DNA of 64,000 nucleotides from the NCBI GenBank assembly GCA_013399855.1, contig VXAY01006150.1, positions 9,115 to 73,114 on the forward strand, given 5' to 3'. Made by a program: the position numbers and the translations under genes. Positions 61,001-64,000 of the stretch are shown here, piece by piece (within the stretch, counting starts at the first letter, position 1; each line of letters opens with the position of its first letter). This DNA is from Oxyruncus cristatus (Eukaryota; Chordata; Aves; Passeriformes; Cotingidae). Below the pieces are notes generated by a model, which ran no database searches, was not told the origin of the DNA, and saw only the letters and a program-made list of their open reading frames with translations.

Positions 61001-64000
61001 TTTTAGTAGAGCATACCAATCTGGCAAATGATTTCTAGTAATATGCAGTTCATCACTCTCCCATAGGAAAGTTCTTTTGCTTGTCTGCAGCCTCATTAAG
61101 GCTTCGTACCTGGCAACTGTATCATCTGCATACAATGCATAGGAACTAATATCCACATATATCCGTCAAGGAAAGCCTTAATACTCTAAGCATTAGCTTC
61201 AGGACACCCAGACTACTACTATTCCAGGCCCAACCAAATAATTTCTCTGCTTTTACCTTACCAGGTACTTACTGGAGTGGTAAAGTTTGCAATTAACTGA
61301 GTATTTTGAAAAATCCAGGGTCCTGGACATTTCATGTAAATAAAAAAATGTGTTATTCTTTCAGTAGTGGTAGAATTTTAGTCTAGTGTTCTTGGCCAAA
61401 ACTTCTGTGGTCCAAGGTATGTGTTGTGCCTCCATGTCTGGTTGTTGCTCCCTATGCAGTTTAGTCACATTTAGGTGATTTTGATTGAATGCAGTTTGCA
61501 AAGTCTGTTGGGACTTTGCAGGATGAAAAGCACTTTGTAAAATATTTTATTATTACAGCTGCCTCCAAGAGAGGAGCTGTGTTTAGCTGAACATTCAGAA
61601 AGAAAATTTACAGAAATTTATCAGAAACTTTAATTTTGTTTCCAAACCACAGTCACTAGAGATTCAAGTTATTTATCTTGAATAGTACCTGCCAAATTTT
61701 GATGACATGAAATTCCCCCCTCCCCATTTAAAAGAGCTGGATTGACCACAGTCATACTGCAGACATTAAAGTAACCTGCATTATTAGGTTTTCTCCACAT
61801 TCCAACCTATCTGCCTTAGGGTATTTAAATCCTACTTTCATCTCCGTGAGGTTCAGTATTTCCAAATCCAAGCCATAAGGCCATGTCTAGACTACAAACT
61901 GAAAAGTGGGTTTGACTGCACACATGCTCACCCTAAGCCACATGTCCCGCAAATTTTCCATCTCTGCTTTTGTACGTAGCCCACTCACAGCTTGACTTTA
62001 AATAATTTACACTGTTATAAAGAAAACCAACCTCCCCGTATTAGCTGATGAACCATTACTATGATTGATATTGCCTGGGTGCAGGCCAGGCAGGCTGCTT
62101 GAACAAAAGCTTGGCCCACACAAAGCCACTGAGTATAATCAGTGTTTCTGAGTGTAGCAAGAGTTTTTCCACCTCCTGGCACTCATGCTAAAATGACGCC
62201 TTGGTATTAGTTTAAGGGTTTGTGGTGTGAATTATGGGAGAGTTAGGTCTTGAGAATATTCTGAGATCCCCACATGCTTGACAGTAGAGATGCAAATCCT
62301 AGACATAAAAAGCATTGTAATGGCCCCAAAATCATGAGATTAGATTAACGAGATATTTTCGAGTACACCATCAACTTTTGATGCTGGACCCCAAACCAAT
62401 TAAGGTTCAAGATACAGCCTGAACTTTTACCATGCGAAGATTATGTGTGCCACAAAGTTGAAGGCTAGATTTGGAGAGAAAACTCAGTGTTATTGCTCCT
62501 CAGATGTTTTGCTGAAGGTAATAGGCAAACAATGAGCAATTTCAATCCTCTGCAACATCCCTAGCCAAAAAGGACCTTAATAGCCAAGAGTAATCCTGAA
62601 GTAAGATTAGATTAAGCAGCGTCTATATTCTTGGGACTGTCTTCCTTCCCTTTAAGAGGCTGGATAAATCAAAAATTTTATAACCATGCTATGCATAGAT
62701 ATGATGTTTCTTTTTAACACGGAAATGTGAATCTAATAATGCTAATTGAAAAAAAAGCTAATGAAAAGACCACACTGGTTGCTGCCTGTAGACAGTTAAA
62801 GTTCCTACTGGCCTTTTAGACCAAACTGGTTGAATACTAGTTTCTTGGGCCGGTGGTGACATGCCATTGCTGTATTTATGTTTTAAATGACGAGATCTCA
62901 TGTGCCACCTGCTGGAAAAATGCTTTGGGTTATTGTAATGTGCACGCTCTGAACACAGATTATTGGGACTCGGCCAGCTACTCCCTTGGTGAGTGTTTTA
63001 CTGCACGGAGGCTTTAAACCCAACTCCCTGTAAGACAGTTGAAGGATTTCTGTTGACTTCAGCAAGATTCAAATCGGACCCTTAATGCATAGATTTTCCT
63101 TCTGACAGTTTATAAAACAAATTATCTATCTTAAACAGCTTATTTTTGACAGTTAGTGTTTTCTAGAATGTAAAATAAAGTGCATTTCATGGCCATATAT
63201 ACCTTTGTCCTTAGTAAACATCGTATCCTTTCATTTTTGTTTATACTTGCTGATTTAATTAATAGAAATGAAATAACAATTTTCCTCACTTAAGAACAGG
63301 GAAAGTCATTAATGAATAAATTGGCTCCAGCACTTCAGTTGTAGTTCTTTTTTTTAACAGACCTTATACTGATGCTGAATGTTGACAAGAATTATATACT
63401 GGGTTGCCCAGAACAAAATATTTTTTTCTGCATAGGAGATACTTTTTTATGTTGTCCATATAATTTTTTAGAAGGAGCACAAAATATCTATTCTATACAC
63501 AATTTGTAAAAGACTACATATGTAAATATGGTACAGCTAAAGTAAAAAGCAGTTGTAAAACTGGTTATAGCCTAGAGTGGGCAAAACCTAAAAGTTCATA
63601 TAGGCATTTGAGATATATTAGCATTTACTGACATCCTCTACACTTATAAACAGTATGCTATACCTTTTTGTACGTATAGAAGTAATTTTTAATTAATTTT
63701 CTTTTATGTAATTTATTTAAAGGAACAAACCCTTTGATATGGTTCTTTACTGTTGTAAGGAGCTCTACAGTAAGAGGTACTTTGTCACTGAAACTACTAA
63801 AATCCTTTTCCACTAATTTTTGACAGAAATTAGTGCAAAATGCATTAGCACCCATGAGAATCCCTTCAGAATACCTATTTTATAAAATTTGTCCCCAAAC
63901 TGCCTCCTGGACCTGCATGTTCTACTGGCTTTTTCTGACACTGTGCAAGTATGCAGCCTTCATAAGCATCTCCAGTGCTTTTCCTCTCTTCAGCTGTGCA
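55041..64000. other. Gene-free flank to the right edge, unassigned
   Basis: 9 kb of AT-rich non-coding sequence with a CTCF-like site at 62903. ORFs reach 129 codons (57725-58114, -) without recognisable domains. No SOSTDC1-like cystine-knot coding sequence is present, so that gene, expected next by human synteny, lies beyond base 64000. Confidence 0.45.
62903..62915 (-). promoter_or_regulatory. CTCF-like motif, full consensus match
   Basis: The - strand reads CCAGCAGGTGGCA, matching CCASYAGRKGGCA at all 13 positions. It lies in the gene-free flank and points toward the LRRC72 promoter, so it is convergent with the + strand motif at 30279. Confidence 0.42.

Noticed and set aside
61880..61990. 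Ancient DNA-transposon-like stretch (ccatgtctagactacaaact)
   Set aside because: It resembles a phrase common in turtle and crocodile repeats, but the boundaries and family could not be supported.
43276..64000. SOSTDC1
   Set aside because: It was expected from human synteny, but no frame shows the cystine-knot cysteine pattern or a secretion signal with it. It must lie outside the window.

Overview
This is a stretch of avian nuclear genome. The evidence is multi-exon, GT-AG-spliced vertebrate genes with long AT-rich introns, two CpG islands, many CR1 LINE fragments and a tRNA(Ile)-headed SINE with a CR1-type tail. That SINE has the layout of TguSINE1, first described in zebra finch, so a passerine is most likely. 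The species assignment is inference. There is no operon, CRISPR array, phage or complete mobile element here, and I found no candidate for a new multi-gene system.

Layout. (1) 1-22.5 kb holds ANKMY2 on the + strand. The first coding exon lies off the left edge; nine coding exons (3191-21203) encode three ankyrin repeats, a conserved middle region, a complete MYND zinc finger and an acidic tail. The CpG-rich first 300 bases are the edge of its promoter island; by human synteny BZW2 should diverge from just left of base 1. (2) 22.5-23.6 kb is a short tail-to-tail gap with a CR1 remnant. (3) 23.65-42.25 kb holds LRRC72 on the - strand. I rebuilt all nine coding exons by hand with continuous reading phase, giving about 273 residues; most are too short to show as ORFs. 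Its ATG lies in a second CpG island inside a YY1/TISU-like element. (4) 42.3-64 kb is a gene-free flank. It begins at the only ambiguous base (42313), where GC-rich promoter sequence abuts a CR1 fragment, then holds more CR1 pieces, the SINE, an ancient CR1 and a CTCF-like site. By synteny SOSTDC1 should lie further right; no cystine-knot coding exon is visible.

ANKMY2 is known to act with FKBP38 in sending adenylyl cyclases to the primary cilium, which tunes Hedgehog signalling. LRRC72 is a little-studied leucine-rich-repeat protein. Their convergent arrangement matches the human ANKMY2-LRRC72 order. The most useful results are the full LRRC72 exon model, the probable assembly break at its promoter, the SINE as a lineage marker, and a few unexplained structures (paired hairpins at 32.3 kb, a 24-bp palindrome, a ~55-bp duplicated block).
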